Source: a bacterium | GTDB taxonomy: Bacteria > Pseudomonadota > Alphaproteobacteria > Rhizobiales > Aestuariivirgaceae | Direction: 5' to 3' | Length of the DNA: 64,000 nt | Assembly: GCA_022842165.1 (NCBI GenBank) | Contig: JALHQC010000016.1 | Location: forward strand, 1-64,000 | Shown here: piece after piece, positions 47,179-57,281 of the stretch | How the letters are laid out: each line of letters opens with the position of its first letter | Numbering within the stretch: the first letter of the stretch is position 1 | Notes under the pieces: model-generated | The model's input: the letters and a program-made list of their open reading frames with translations, nothing else | The model's database searches: none | What the model was told of the DNA's origin: nothing | Position numbers and translations under genes: made by a program

Positions 47179-48135
47179 ATGAGCGACCCACGCAGCGAAC
47201 ATGCCAAATACGAGCGTTTGATTGCCGCCGCCCGGCAGAACCCGCCCGTTCCAACGGTCGTTGCCCATCCCTGTGACGAGGCCGCATTGCGTGCCGCGGT
47301 CGAGGCGGCGGAAGCCGGGCTGATCCTGCCCATCCTCGTCGGGCCGCAGAGGAAGATCGTCGCCACCGCGCTGGCCAACTCGCTCGACATTCTCAAATAC
47401 CGCCTGGTCGATGCGCCCCACAGCCATGCCGCCGCCGCCATGGCCGTGGAGCTGGTGCGCAAGGGCGAAGGCGAGCTTCTGATGAAGGGCAGCCTCCACA
47501 CCGACGAGTTGATGGCGGAAGTGATGAAGTCAGACACCGGGCTTCGCACCGCGCGGCGGATCAGCCATGTCTATGTCATGGACGTGCCCACCTATGCCGA
47601 AACCCTGTTCATCACCGACGCGGCGATCAACATCTTCCCCGACCTTGATGCCAAGCGCGACATCATCCAGAACGCCATCGACCTGCATCTTCAGTTGGGG
47701 CTTGGCACGCCGCGCGTCGCCATTCTCTCGGCAGTGGAAACGGTGACGGCGAAGATCCCGTCCACGATCGAGGCGGCGGCACTGTGCAAGATGGCCGATC
47801 GCGGACAGATCACCGGCGGCGTGGTGGACGGCCCGTTGGCCTTCGACAATGCCATCGACCCGCAAGCCGCGGCGATCAAGGGAATAAAATCCGAAGTGGC
47901 CGGCCGCGCCCAGATCCTCGTGGTGCCGGACCTCGAGGCCGGCAACATGCTGGCGAAGAACCTGACGTTCCTTACCAATGCCGATGCGGCGGGAATCGTG
48001 CTGGGCGCGCGCGTGCCGATCATCCTCACCTCGCGCGCCGATTCGGTGCGCTCGCGCCTGGCCTCCTGCGCGGTGGCCGTCATCTGCGCCAGCGCCCAGC
48101 GGCTTGCCGCCGCAGCCGCCATTGCCGCCTCCTGA
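47179..48135 (+). CDS. Phosphate acetyl/butyryltransferase family protein
   Basis: 318 residues. The Pta/Ptb fold: PILVGPQRKI, GELLMKGSLHTDELM, ITDAAINIFPDLDAK, VVPDLEAGNMLAKNLTF. It lacks the MaoC part that occurs in bifunctional versions. The protein ends in Ala-rich AAAAAIAAS. It forms acyl phosphates from acyl-CoA. Acetyl or butyryl preference is not decided. Confidence 0.9.
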   Translation: MSDPRSEHAKYERLIAAARQNPPVPTVVAHPCDEAALRAAVEAAEAGLILPILVGPQRKIVATALANSLDILKYRLVDAPHSHAAAAMAVELVRKGEGELLMKGSLHTDELMAEVMKSDTGLRTARRISHVYVMDVPTYAETLFITDAAINIFPDLDAKRDIIQNAIDLHLQLGLGTPRVAILSAVETVTAKIPSTIEAAALCKMADRGQITGGVVDGPLAFDNAIDPQAAAIKGIKSEVAGRAQILVVPDLEAGNMLAKNLTFLTNADAAGIVLGARVPIILTSRADSVRSRLASCAVAVICASAQRLAAAAAIAAS

Positions 48136-48179
48136 ACGCGCCGCTTGAGCGCCATCCCCCGCTCGTGCACTGTGTTCCC

Positions 48180-49637
48180 ATGACGCAGACTTGCGATTAC
48201 CTCATCATCGGCGGCGGCTCTTCGGGAGCGGTCGTCGCCAAACGGCTGGCTGAGAAAACCTCTGGACGCATCATCCTGCTCGAAGCCGGAAAATCGGACG
48301 AAGGCGACCCCGCCGCCACCGATTTGAAACGTCTCGACGAGCAGACCGATGACTACGACTGGGGCTTCAAGGCCTCGACAATGACAGGCGCTCCGCCGGA
48401 TCTCAAATACGCACGCGCCAGGCTTCTCGGCGGCTGCGCCAATCACAACGACTGCGCCTTCATCCGCCCGCCGGACAGCGACTTCGACAACTGGGATAAG
48501 CTCGGCGCCACGGGCTGGAACGCCGCCGCCATGGCGCCCTACTGGCAGCGCATCCGCGATACCATCACCATTGAAAACGCACCCTGCCATCCGGTCAGCC
48601 GCGCCTTCATCGAGGCCGGCAAGGAACTGGGGCTCGATGAAGTGGACTTCTCGAAAGAGGTGAAACCGGGCGTCGGCCTGTTCCCGCTGAATGCCAGAGG
48701 CCGCCTGCGTCAGTCCTCCTCGGTTGCCTATCTGCATCCGCTGGCGAGCCTGCCGAAGCACCTCGAGGTCTGGACAGGCTGCATGGCAACGCGCCTCCTC
48801 CTGAACAACGGCAAGGCCATCGGCGCTGAAACGACGCGCGGAGAAATCCACGCATCAAAAGCCGTCATCCTCGCCTGCGGGTCGATCCAGACGCCGCAAT
48901 TGCTGATGGTCTCGGGCCTCGGCCCCGCTGCACACTTGAAGGCCCACGGCATCGCGGTGGTGGCGGACCTGCCCCATGTCGGCCAGCATCTGCAGGACCA
49001 TGTCGCCGCACCCATCGTGTGGGAAACGAAAGAACCCGTTGCCGATTGGGAGATCTGTCCCTTCGAGGCGACGATGATGCTGAAGCTCGACCATGATGCG
49101 CCAGCCCCGGACATCCTGTTTCACTTCGGGCTTCGTGTGCGTGAGAAATACGGCGATCATCCGCGCCTCGCCACCCATGGTCCCGCCGTGAAAGCCTCGC
49201 CCAATGTCACGCGCGCGAAGAGCGAGGGCGAGGTCCGCCTCTCTGGCCCCACGATGGCGCACCAGCCCGTCATCAACCTCAACTACTTCTCGCATCCCGA
49301 TGATCTGGCGCTGTTGCTCCGCGCCATGCGCGTCACCCGCAAGATCGGCAACACGGCGGCCATGCGTTCGATCTGCCGCGCCGAAATTCACCCCGGTCCG
49401 GACGTTCAGAGCGACGAGGACTGGATCGACTATATCCGCAATGTCTGCGAGACGGTCTACCACCCCTGCGCCACGGCAGCGATCGGCAAGGTGGTGACGC
49501 CCGACCTGAAGGTCATGGGCATCGAAAGCCTCTTCATCGCCGATGCCTCGGTCTTCCCCGCGCTCATCACCGTGAACATCAACTCGGCCGTGATGATGAC
49601 GGCGGAAAAGGCAGCGGACTGCGTGCTTGGCCGCTAA
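48180..49637 (+). CDS. GMC-family FAD oxidoreductase
   Basis: 485 residues. FAD-binding YLIIGGGSSGAVVA at the start, ARLLGGCANHND, QTPQLLMVSGLGP, and active-site His428 in VYHPCATAAIG with Asn near 466-468 (VNINSAVMM). It resembles choline/alcohol dehydrogenases of the GMC family, somewhat shorter than usual. Substrate unknown. The 3' end overlaps the pseudouridine synthase by four bases. Confidence 0.92.
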   Translation: MTQTCDYLIIGGGSSGAVVAKRLAEKTSGRIILLEAGKSDEGDPAATDLKRLDEQTDDYDWGFKASTMTGAPPDLKYARARLLGGCANHNDCAFIRPPDSDFDNWDKLGATGWNAAAMAPYWQRIRDTITIENAPCHPVSRAFIEAGKELGLDEVDFSKEVKPGVGLFPLNARGRLRQSSSVAYLHPLASLPKHLEVWTGCMATRLLLNNGKAIGAETTRGEIHASKAVILACGSIQTPQLLMVSGLGPAAHLKAHGIAVVADLPHVGQHLQDHVAAPIVWETKEPVADWEICPFEATMMLKLDHDAPAPDILFHFGLRVREKYGDHPRLATHGPAVKASPNVTRAKSEGEVRLSGPTMAHQPVINLNYFSHPDDLALLLRAMRVTRKIGNTAAMRSICRAEIHPGPDVQSDEDWIDYIRNVCETVYHPCATAAIGKVVTPDLKVMGIESLFIADASVFPALITVNINSAVMMTAEKAADCVLGR

Positions 49638-50392
49638 AGCGCGATCCCGCGCCCTGCCAGATACTCGATGAAGGACTTCACCTGCGCAGGCGGCACCTCG
49701 CGGACCGCACCGATGGGAATGTCCTCCAGCGCGAAAGGCCCATACTGCACGCGGATGAGCCTGTTCACCACGCAGCCGAAATGCTCCATCAGCTTGCGGA
49801 TCTCGCGGTTCTTGCCCTCGGTCAAGACGCAGCGGTACCAGCTGTTGGAACGCCCGCTCTTGCCATATTCCTCGACGAACTCTGCCCCGCGATAGTTGAC
49901 GCCATCGACGGTGATGCCTTCAGCCAGCGCCGCGATGTGTTCCGGCTTCAGCGCGCCCCGCACCCGCACGCGATAGACGCGCGACAATCCGGTTTCGGGG
50001 CTCATCATCGCCTGCGCCAGCGGCCCGTCGGAGGAGAGCAGCAACAGCCCCTCGCTGTTGACGTCAAGCCGCCCCACATTCATCAGCCGCGGCATGGAGG
50101 CCTTCCACAGCGGCGGCTTCAAGGCGGGAAGATCGAAGATCGTCGGCCTGCCCTTGTGGTCGCGATGCGTCACCAGAATATCGTTCGGCTTGTTGAGCAT
50201 GAACAGCCGCGGCAGCGGCTTCGTGTCGGGCGCCACCGGCCTGCCGTCGAGCGTCACGGCATCGCCGTCTTCCACCGGCGTCGTGGCAAGTGCGGCAATA
50301 CCATTTACGCTCACGCGGCCCTCGGCCACCATGCGCTCGGCCTCGCGCCGGCTGCCGATGCCGGCCTTCTGGAGATAGACGTTGAGGCGCAT
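49634..50392 (-). CDS. RsuA/RluB-family pseudouridine synthase
   Basis: 252 residues. An S4 domain (NVYLQKAGIGSRREAERMV) precedes the catalytic domain with NVGRLDVNSEGLLLL, in which Asp is the catalytic residue. TEGKNREIRKLMEHFG is the RluB/E/F type motif. It modifies 23S rRNA. ATG at 50392 is the conserved start. Confidence 0.93.
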   Translation of the reverse strand: MRLNVYLQKAGIGSRREAERMVAEGRVSVNGIAALATTPVEDGDAVTLDGRPVAPDTKPLPRLFMLNKPNDILVTHRDHKGRPTIFDLPALKPPLWKASMPRLMNVGRLDVNSEGLLLLSSDGPLAQAMMSPETGLSRVYRVRVRGALKPEHIAALAEGITVDGVNYRGAEFVEEYGKSGRSNSWYRCVLTEGKNREIRKLMEHFGCVVNRLIRVQYGPFALEDIPIGAVREVPPAQVKSFIEYLAGRGIAL

Positions 50393-50399
50393 GCCCGGC

Positions 50400-50651
50400 C
50401 TACCCGCCGGTGACGGGCGGAAAGAATGCGATCTCGCGCGCACCGGCAATCGGTGCATCGAGCGCCACATGGTTCTGGTCGATCGCCGCGCGCAGCGTCC
50501 GCCGCTCGGCGAAGGCCGCAGCCAGGTTCTCGTCGCGCCCGCTCAGATATTCGATCAGTTCACTGACGGTCGTGACCGTGTCCGGAACCTCGATCTCGTC
50601 CGATCCCCGTCCGGCGATCTGGCGTATGCGTGCAAAATAGAGGATCTTCAT
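50400..50651 (-). CDS. moaD: Molybdopterin synthase sulfur carrier subunit
   Basis: 83 residues with a ubiquitin-like beta-grasp fold and the C-terminal Gly-Gly (FFPPVTGG) that takes the thiocarboxylate. It starts one base after the pgsA stop. pgsA-moaD is a usual alphaproteobacterial order; moaE is expected next but is not present here. Confidence 0.92.
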   Translation of the reverse strand: MKILYFARIRQIAGRGSDEIEVPDTVTTVSELIEYLSGRDENLAAAFAERRTLRAAIDQNHVALDAPIAGAREIAFFPPVTGG

Positions 50652-50652
50652 C

Positions 50653-51258
50653 TCAGTCCACGACGTGGCGAATGCCGGCGCGGAAATAGTCATAGCCGGT
50701 GTAGAGCGTGAGGCCCGCCGCCACCCAGAGCAGGCCCAGCCCGAATTCGGTGAGATAGGGAATGATCGTATCGCCCGCCGGCCCGGCAATAAGGAAGCCG
50801 ATGGAGACAAGCTGCACCGTCGTTTTCCACTTGGCGATCTTGGTGACCGGCACCGACACCTGCAACTCGCCCAGATATTCGCGCAAGCCCGAAACCAGAA
50901 CCTCGCGCGACAGGATGATGATCGCGGCCCAGATATGCCCGCCATAGAGGATGGGAGACGCGCACAGCACCAGCAGCACCACGGCCACCAGAACCTTGTC
51001 GGCGATCGGGTCCAGCATGCGGCCAAGCGAGGATTGCTGCTGCCACTTCCGCGCCAGGTAGCCATCGAAGAAATCGGTGATGGCGGCGATCACATAGATC
51101 GCCAGCGCAATCCAGCGCGCCGTGTAGGTGTCCCACATCAGGAGGCCCGCAACCACGGGAACGGCCACGATGCGGCCATAGGTCAGCATATTGGGAAGGT
51201 TCCAGACCTTCGAATATTTCACAGCCTTCTGCGTATCCAGTCCCATTGCGTCGCTCAT
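50653..51258 (-). CDS. pgsA: CDP-diacylglycerol-glycerol-3-phosphate 3-phosphatidyltransferase
   Basis: 201 residues with four to six helices. The CDP-alcohol motif is [20 protein letters not shown] followed by IADK. It makes phosphatidylglycerol phosphate. It overlaps uvrC as ATGA. Confidence 0.95.
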   Translation of the reverse strand: MSDAMGLDTQKAVKYSKVWNLPNMLTYGRIVAVPVVAGLLMWDTYTARWIALAIYVIAAITDFFDGYLARKWQQQSSLGRMLDPIADKVLVAVVLLVLCASPILYGGHIWAAIIILSREVLVSGLREYLGELQVSVPVTKIAKWKTTVQLVSIGFLIAGPAGDTIIPYLTEFGLGLLWVAAGLTLYTGYDYFRAGIRHVVD

Positions 51259-53162
51259 TCCGCACCCTCGTGGAAGTGGTCGTAAATCGCTTGCGCCAGC
51301 GCGGTGCTGACGCCCTCCACGGCGGCGAGGTCGGTGACGCTCGCCCGCGCTACCGCTTTGGCCGAACCGAAGGCTTGCAGCAAGGATTTCTTGCGCAAGG
51401 GTCCTATGCCGGGCACCTCGTCCAGCGGGTTGACGCCGATCGCCCTGGAGCGGCGCGCCCGGTGCGAGCCGATGGCGAAGCGGTGCGCCTCGTCCCGCAG
51501 CCGCTGGATATAATAGAGCACCGGGTCCCGCGCCTCCAGCATGAAGGAAGGCTTGCCGCTCACGTAGAAGTGTTCGCGCCCCGCGTCGCGGTCCGGACCC
51601 TTGGCAACGCCCGCCAGCGGAATATCGCTTAAGCCCAGCTCGTCGAGCACGGCCTTCGCGGCCGATAACTGCCCCTGCCCGCCATCGATCAGCACGAGAT
51701 CAGGCCTGGCCGGCGTATCCGCCGCCGTCTCCTCGGGCTTTTCCCCCTGTTCCTTCAGCAGCCGGGTGAAGCGCCGCGTCAGCACTTCGCGCATCATGGC
51801 GAAATCGTCCGACCCGATGTCCTCGGTCCGGATGTTGAATTTCCGGTATTGCGATTTTGTCAAGCCGTCAGGCCCCGCCACGATCATGGCGCCCACCGGA
51901 TTCGTGCCCTGGATATGCGAATTGTCATAAACCTCGATCCGTCGCGGCGCCTCGGCCAGCCCGAACACCCGCTGCACGCCTTCCAGCAATTTCGCCTGTG
52001 ACGAAGATTCGGCGATTCTCCGCCCCATGGCTTCGCGCGCATTCGTGACGGCATGATCAACAAGGCCTTTCTTTTCGCCCCGCTGCGGCACCGATACTTC
52101 GATCTTCCGGCCAGCATGGGTCGATAGTGCTTCTTCCAGAAGTGCCCGCTCCTCGATCTCGTGCGACAGCAGCACCAGCGCGGGGATAGGCTTGTCGTCG
52201 TAGAATTGCGCGAGGAACGAGGCTAGAATCTCCGGCGCGTCGAGTGACCGGTCGGCCTTCGGATAATAGGCGCGGTTGCCCCAGTTCTGCCACGAGCGGA
52301 AGAAGAACACCTGGATGCAGGTCTGCCCGCCCTCCTGCGCCAGACCGAAGACATCGGCTTCCTCCACAGTCTGTGGATTGATGCCCTGCGTCTGGGTCAC
52401 GAAGCTCATCGCCTGGATGCGGTCGCGGTAAGTGGCGGCCCTTTCGAAGTCGAGGTTCTCGGCCGCCTCTTCCATCTGCCGGGCAAGGTCTTCCTTGACG
52501 CTCTGGCTCTTGCCGGAGAGGAAAGCCTCCGCCTCCTTCACCAGCGCGTCATAGGCCTCGGGCTTGATATAATCGACGCAAGGCGCCGAGCAGCGCTTGA
52601 TCTGATACAGCAGGCATGGCCGCGTGCGGTTGGCATAGACGCTGTCGGTGCAGGTGCGCAGCAGGAACGCTTTCTGCAAGGTGTTGATCGCCCGGTTCAC
52701 CGAACCGGCGGAGGCGAACGGACCGTAGAAATTGCCCTTGCGGTTCCGTGCACCCCGGTGCTTCGCCATCTGCGCCACGGGATGATCCTTGGCGATCAGG
52801 ATATAGGGAAACGACTTGTCGTCCCGCATCAGCACGTTGAAGCGCGGGCGCAGCTTCTTGATGAGATTGGCCTCGAGCAGCAGCGCTTCGGCTTCCGTCG
52901 TCGTCGTCAGGAACTCCATATTGGCGGTAAGCGCGATCATCGCCGCAATGCGGCTCGTGTGCCCCTGCATCCGCGTATAGCTCGAAACCCGGTTCTTCAA
53001 GTTCCGCGCCTTGCCGACATAGATGACCTCGCCCTTCGCATCATACATGCGGTAAACGCCAGGCTTCCCCGGAAGCCTGGTGACAAAATCGCGGATGATG
53101 TCTGAGCCTGTCAGGCCTGACTCCGAAGGCTCAGGGCTGGAAGGCGACTCGATGTTGGTCAT
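51255..53162 (-). CDS. uvrC: Excinuclease ABC subunit C
   Basis: 635 residues. It has the GIY-YIG nuclease ([20 protein letters not shown]) at the N-terminus, a UVR motif ([19 protein letters not shown]), the RNase H-like domain with VYDNSHIQG and [14 protein letters not shown], and helix-hairpin-helix at the end ([20 protein letters not shown]). It cuts DNA both sides of the lesion after UvrB. The partner uvrB is at 844. Confidence 0.97.
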   Translation of the reverse strand: MTNIESPSSPEPSESGLTGSDIIRDFVTRLPGKPGVYRMYDAKGEVIYVGKARNLKNRVSSYTRMQGHTSRIAAMIALTANMEFLTTTTEAEALLLEANLIKKLRPRFNVLMRDDKSFPYILIAKDHPVAQMAKHRGARNRKGNFYGPFASAGSVNRAINTLQKAFLLRTCTDSVYANRTRPCLLYQIKRCSAPCVDYIKPEAYDALVKEAEAFLSGKSQSVKEDLARQMEEAAENLDFERAATYRDRIQAMSFVTQTQGINPQTVEEADVFGLAQEGGQTCIQVFFFRSWQNWGNRAYYPKADRSLDAPEILASFLAQFYDDKPIPALVLLSHEIEERALLEEALSTHAGRKIEVSVPQRGEKKGLVDHAVTNAREAMGRRIAESSSQAKLLEGVQRVFGLAEAPRRIEVYDNSHIQGTNPVGAMIVAGPDGLTKSQYRKFNIRTEDIGSDDFAMMREVLTRRFTRLLKEQGEKPEETAADTPARPDLVLIDGGQGQLSAAKAVLDELGLSDIPLAGVAKGPDRDAGREHFYVSGKPSFMLEARDPVLYYIQRLRDEAHRFAIGSHRARRSRAIGVNPLDEVPGIGPLRKKSLLQAFGSAKAVARASVTDLAAVEGVSTALAQAIYDHFHEGAE

Positions 53163-53222
53163 GGTGGCGAACTATTACATCTGCACGCCTCAATTGGGGA
53201 GTGTCCCACCGGAAACCAAAGA

Positions 53223-53256
53223 AAAAGCCGGCACCCCTCTGGGAGCACCGGCTTTT
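53223..53256. terminator. Hairpin terminator between the BA14K gene and uvrC
   Basis: AAAAGCCGG-N16-CCGGCTTTT, nine pairs, with the A/T ends giving a U-tract in both directions. It should end the BA14K transcript on the minus strand. Confidence 0.75.
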
Positions 53257-53276
53257 GCCGCAAGTCAGGATGTGGT

Positions 53277-53768
53277 TCAGTTATAGGGGCTGTTGCACTG
53301 GCGGACCTGGCCGCTGTACGACACCCAGGTGTTGGTGCGGACATTGTAGGAGCGATAGCGGTCGCGGCACCAGCGCACATGCGCGTTGCCAGATCCGCGA
53401 TTGTAGTTCCCGCTGTTGAGGATGATGCTTCCGCCGATCAGCGGCAGCGTCCACCATGGCGTTTCGTAGTAGTAGCCGCGATAGTAGTGGCGGCAACCTC
53501 CAAGGCGCCTCAGGCAACGGTCGCCATGGCGCCTGCGGTCCCAACGGCGTTCGCGGCGGTCTTCGCGGCGGTCGCGGCGGGCTTCACGGCGGTCGCGGCG
53601 GGCTTCACGCGCGCTGTGGCCGGGACGATGGGTGACTTCCACCAGATTATCACCCTGAATGACCGGATTCGGCACGAAGGGAACCGTCACTGCATTGGCG
53701 GACACGGATGAAAGGCCCAGCGCGCCCGCACCGATGATCGCAAGAGAAAGCAAACCTTGCTTGAACAT
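53277..53768 (-). CDS. BA14K-family exported protein with Arg-rich repeats
   Basis: 163 residues with a signal peptide (IIGAGALGLSSVSANA). The middle has repeats of REARRDRREARRDRRE type. The end is the BA14K motif: HVRWCRDRYRSYNVRTNTW, then SGQVRQCNSP. BA14K, first described in Brucella, is an immunoreactive protein with lectin-like properties. It is a Hyphomicrobiales marker. Confidence 0.85.
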   Translation of the reverse strand: MFKQGLLSLAIIGAGALGLSSVSANAVTVPFVPNPVIQGDNLVEVTHRPGHSAREARRDRREARRDRREDRRERRWDRRRHGDRCLRRLGGCRHYYRGYYYETPWWTLPLIGGSIILNSGNYNRGSGNAHVRWCRDRYRSYNVRTNTWVSYSGQVRQCNSPYN

Positions 53769-53894
53769 TTTGATTACTCCAATGTTGGTCCGCCCCATTC
53801 GTTGCAGGAGCGTTGTTGAGTGTTGGAGTAACGTGATGTTGCGCCGATGGTTCCTCTTTACAGCGTCACAAAAGCCTTGTGTGCAGAACCGCGC

Positions 53895-54296
53895 TCAGCG
53901 CGTCCTCTCGATTTCGACGCCCACGCTGCGGGCATTGGGTATGATGTCGGGCTTTTCCACCCGCACGCGCGCCGCCACAACCCGCTTGTCCTTGAGGCAG
54001 GCGGCAGCGATCTTCTCGCACAGGGTTTCAACGAGGTTGATGTGCCCCTCGGCGATGATGGCCTCGACCTTCTTCACCACGATCTCGTAGGACACCACAT
54101 GCCCGATCTCGTCGTCCTTCGGCCCCTCGCCCTCGACGACGGAGAGATCGATATTGACGATGATGCGCTGCGGCGCTGCCTTCTCGGACTCATAGATGCC
54201 GATCCGCGCATCGAGCGTCAGATCGCGCACGAAGACATGGCGGAGGCCAGACGAGGCACTGGCCACATGATTGCTGAAGATCGGCTTTTTGCTCAT
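53895..54296 (-). CDS. folB: Dihydroneopterin aldolase
   Basis: 133 residues. It converts dihydroneopterin to hydroxymethyl-dihydropterin in folate synthesis. Markers: LDARIGIYESEK, INLVETLCEKIA (Glu) and RVRVEKP (Lys). It overlaps the SDR gene as ATGA. Confidence 0.93.
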   Translation of the reverse strand: MSKKPIFSNHVASASSGLRHVFVRDLTLDARIGIYESEKAAPQRIIVNIDLSVVEGEGPKDDEIGHVVSYEIVVKKVEAIIAEGHINLVETLCEKIAAACLKDKRVVAARVRVEKPDIIPNARSVGVEIERTR

Positions 54297-55045
54297 TCAT
54301 TGACCTCGACCACGTCCGGCGTCTGCCAGACCAGATGCTGCCCACCGTCGAGGGCGATCATCTGCCCGGTCAGTGCCGGTTGCGACAATATGAACTTCAC
54401 CGCCGCCGAAATTTCCTCGGGCGACGTGCCGCGGCCCAGAAGCGTCAGCCGCGCCTGCTTCTCGAACTCTGCCTGGTCCATCCGCACCGATGGCAGCGCC
54501 GGGCCAGGTCCGATTGCGTTGACGCGGATGCGCGGCGCCAGCGCCTGCGCCAGCGTGCGGGTTCCGGTCCACAGGGCTGACTTCGACATCGTGTAGGAAA
54601 AGAATTTCGGATTGAGCTTCCACACCCGCTGGTCGATGATCGAGATGATGTTGCCCTCGATGCCTTCCGGCAATTGCCGCGCAAAGGCCTGGCTCAGGAA
54701 AATCGGCGCGCGCAGATTGGTGTCGAGGTGCTCGGCCCAGCTCGCCTGCGTGATCGCGCCCACTTCATCGGGCTCGAACAGCGACGCGTTGTTGATGAGG
54801 CAGGAGAGCCCGCCGAGGCCTTGCGCCGCCTCGCGGATCAGGCGGTCCGCCACGTCGGCGTGTGATAAGTCGCCCCGCACGATCACCGCGCGCCGTCCCA
54901 TGGCGCGGATGGCAGCGGCCACGTCCTGCGCCTCCGCAAACGAGGCATTGCAGTGAACCGCGACATCCCACCCCTCGCCGGCAAGGTCGAGCGCCAGCCG
55001 CCGGCCGATGCGCTTGGCCGAACCCGTGACGAGAACCGACTTCAT
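54293..55045 (-). CDS. SDR oxidoreductase, pteridine-reductase-like
   Basis: 250 residues. The coenzyme motif is TGSAKRIGRRLAL, the TGxxxRIG form of FolM and PTR1 pteridine reductases, not the usual TGxxxGIG. Other motifs: INNAS and SYTMSKSAL with catalytic Tyr and Lys. Coupled to folB, it probably reduces dihydropterins or dihydrofolate. Confidence 0.88.
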   Translation of the reverse strand: MKSVLVTGSAKRIGRRLALDLAGEGWDVAVHCNASFAEAQDVAAAIRAMGRRAVIVRGDLSHADVADRLIREAAQGLGGLSCLINNASLFEPDEVGAITQASWAEHLDTNLRAPIFLSQAFARQLPEGIEGNIISIIDQRVWKLNPKFFSYTMSKSALWTGTRTLAQALAPRIRVNAIGPGPALPSVRMDQAEFEKQARLTLLGRGTSPEEISAAVKFILSQPALTGQMIALDGGQHLVWQTPDVVEVNE

Positions 55046-55407
55046 GCTTTCGGCATCAGGATCACATAATGCTTCCTGACCTTCTTCACCGTCTCCCACG
55101 TGCCCTTGAAGCCCGCCGGGATGATGAAGCCGTCGCCCTTCTTCAGCGTCCAGGACTTGCCCTTGTCATTGGTGAGGATCGCCTTGCCCTCTATGAAGTG
55201 GCAGAACTCCCATTCCTTGTAGTCGACGTTGACCTTGCCCGGCGTTGACTCCCAGATGCCGCAATAGAGCCGGTCATCCTCGCCGGTGAAGTGGTTCCAG
55301 GTCTTTGTCGCGTATTTGCCCTTCAGGAGCTTCTCTGGTTCCGGCTTTCCCTTGTCCACCGCGGGGGCGCTCTTGCCCTTGGTCTTCATCACCAGAATAT
55401 CGGCCAT
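55042..55407 (-). CDS. Cupin (DUF861-like) protein
   Basis: 121 residues, a single beta barrel: YKEWEFCHFIEGKAILTND and KKGDGFIIPAGFKGTWE, matching the (S)-ureidoglycine aminohydrolase-like DUF861 cupins. It overlaps the SDR gene by four bases. Enzymatic role unknown. Confidence 0.85.
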   Translation of the reverse strand: MADILVMKTKGKSAPAVDKGKPEPEKLLKGKYATKTWNHFTGEDDRLYCGIWESTPGKVNVDYKEWEFCHFIEGKAILTNDKGKSWTLKKGDGFIIPAGFKGTWETVKKVRKHYVILMPKA

Positions 55408-55470
55408 GTCTTTCTCCTGTTTCGCCTTGCGGTTTACGTCTGGAAGCGAAGCCGGGTTCATGCCCGTCCG

Positions 55471-56655
55471 TCAACTGCGGAATTTCTCCAGAAGCTCGAC
55501 CTTACCCGGCTTGAAGCCGGATGCCACCCACCAGTCCTCCATGCGGCGCAGCGCCAGCCCCATTTCGGGACCGGGCTTCATCCCGGCCTCGATCAGGTCG
55601 CGCCCCGAAACCGGCAATTCCGGCAGGTCCCACCTGTCGGGAAGCCGCAACAGCCGCCGCCATGCGGGATCATCCATCGGCGCCTTCGACCGCGCCCAGG
55701 CCACATGCACCAGGTCGCGCCAGGTGCCGGGCCCTATCTGGTAGAGAATGATCCGCTGCTCCTGCGGGCGAAGCGACGGCGACGGCGCCATGAAACCGGT
55801 GATCGCTTCGATGCGCCGGGCATCCTCGTTCGAAAGCCGCCACCGCTCCTGAATCGCGCGTGGCTCGCGCGCCAGCACGGAAAGGCGCAGCACCGGGTCC
55901 GGCGGCAGGCGCGAGATCACCCGCCACTCCTCCGTATGCGGAAGAAGACGGGACAGGATGCCATGTTTCGCCATCATCTTCAGCGTCGGCACGGCGCCGG
56001 CCGCCGCCAGCAGCTTGAACATCTCCTGCCGCACGCGCTCGGCCGACAACCCGTCAAGTCCCTTGCGGTGCCTTATGCAGGCCGCCAGCCCCGCCTTGTC
56101 GGGCGCTCCCCGGCCATAGCGCGCATGAAACCTGAAGAAGCGCAGGATGCGGAGGTAGTCTTCTTCGATGCGTTTCGCAGGGCTTCCGACGAAGCTGATT
56201 CTCTTTCTCGAGATATCCCGGTAACCGCCTGTAAAGTCATATATATTCCCACGCGCATCGCAGTACATGGCATTCATCGTGAAATCGCGGCGCATGGCGT
56301 CCGCCTGCCAGTCGTCGGTGAATTTCACCTTGGCGCGGCGGCCATCGGTCTCGACGTCATGGCGCAGCGTCGTCACTTCATAGGGCTGATGATCGGACAC
56401 AACCGTCACCGTTCCATGGTCGATCCCGGTCGGATGAACACTGAGGCCCGCGGCCCGGCACGCCGCCATCACGCGCTCCGGCGAGAGCGTCGTCGCGATA
56501 TCGACTTCCGAGACCTTTTCCTTCAGCAGCGCGTTACGAACCGCACCCCCGGCAACGCGGGCCTCGCCGCCGACCTCCGCGATGATGCCGAACACCCGCT
56601 GCAGCTCTGGCGCCTTCAGCCAGGCCGCGCGCGCCAGCGAGGGAAGCCCGCTCAT
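55471..56655 (-). CDS. CCA tRNA nucleotidyltransferase / poly(A) polymerase family
   Basis: 394 residues. Class II nucleotidyltransferase with GGAVRNALL, VSEVDIATT (catalytic Asp pair is reduced to Asp-x-Ile-like DIA), RRDFTMNAMY, and RIEEDYLRILRFFRFHARY. It should add CCA ends to tRNA. It overlaps the NUDIX gene as ATGA. Confidence 0.93.
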   Translation of the reverse strand: MSGLPSLARAAWLKAPELQRVFGIIAEVGGEARVAGGAVRNALLKEKVSEVDIATTLSPERVMAACRAAGLSVHPTGIDHGTVTVVSDHQPYEVTTLRHDVETDGRRAKVKFTDDWQADAMRRDFTMNAMYCDARGNIYDFTGGYRDISRKRISFVGSPAKRIEEDYLRILRFFRFHARYGRGAPDKAGLAACIRHRKGLDGLSAERVRQEMFKLLAAAGAVPTLKMMAKHGILSRLLPHTEEWRVISRLPPDPVLRLSVLAREPRAIQERWRLSNEDARRIEAITGFMAPSPSLRPQEQRIILYQIGPGTWRDLVHVAWARSKAPMDDPAWRRLLRLPDRWDLPELPVSGRDLIEAGMKPGPEMGLALRRMEDWWVASGFKPGKVELLEKFRS

Positions 56656-57281
56656 TGCGCCTCGTACATCAGCGAATAGAGATTGCGGATCATGCCGGCG
56701 GTTGCTCCCCAGATGTATCGCCCCTCGTATGGCATGGCGAAATAGAAGCGTTCGCGGCCCTGCCACTCGCGGGAATGACGCTCATGATGCTTGGGGTTCA
56801 TCAGAAAGGCCAGCGGCACCTCGAACACATCCGCCACTTCGCTCTGCTGTGGCGTCACCGTGAAGCCATGCCGCAAAATGCCGACGACGGGGATCACCCG
56901 ATACGCCGTGCCGGTGAGATAGGTGTCGAGGAACCCGATGGTCTCGACATAGCCCCGGTCGATCCCCGTTTCCTCCTCCGTCTCGCGCAACGCCGCGGCA
57001 ACGGGGTTTTCATCCGTGTCGTCGATGCGGCCTCCCGGAAACGCCACCTGTCCTGCATGGCGCGACAGGTGCTCGGTCCGCTGGGTCAGGATCATGTGAA
57101 GCCCGGTCTCGCGCGGCACCAGCGGCACCAGCACGGCGGCGGGCCGCGGCACGGCGCCCGGCACGATCAGGCGGGCCTCCGGGTTCAGGTCGTCATCGCT
57201 CCGCCGCGCCACATCCGGTGGCGCACTATGCAGGGCCGCAGCCCGCAGCCTGAACTCCGCCTCGTCAAACCGGAAGCTCAA
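56652..57281 (-). CDS. NUDIX hydrolase, CoA pyrophosphatase type
   Basis: 209 residues. The CoA-hydrolase signature LSRHAGQVAFPGG runs into the Nudix box with RETEEETGI. It cleaves CoA or acyl-CoA. The likely start is TTG at 57281, overlapping the DUF1285 stop as TTGA; an ATG at 57350 would lie inside that gene. Confidence 0.9.
   Translation of the reverse strand: MSFRFDEAEFRLRAAALHSAPPDVARRSDDDLNPEARLIVPGAVPRPAAVLVPLVPRETGLHMILTQRTEHLSRHAGQVAFPGGRIDDTDENPVAAALRETEEETGIDRGYVETIGFLDTYLTGTAYRVIPVVGILRHGFTVTPQQSEVADVFEVPLAFLMNPKHHERHSREWQGRERFYFAMPYEGRYIWGATAGMIRNLYSLMYEAQ

Noticed and set aside
53540-53620. CRISPR-like repeats
   Set aside because: The repeats are coding, contiguous and in frame in the BA14K gene, without spacers.
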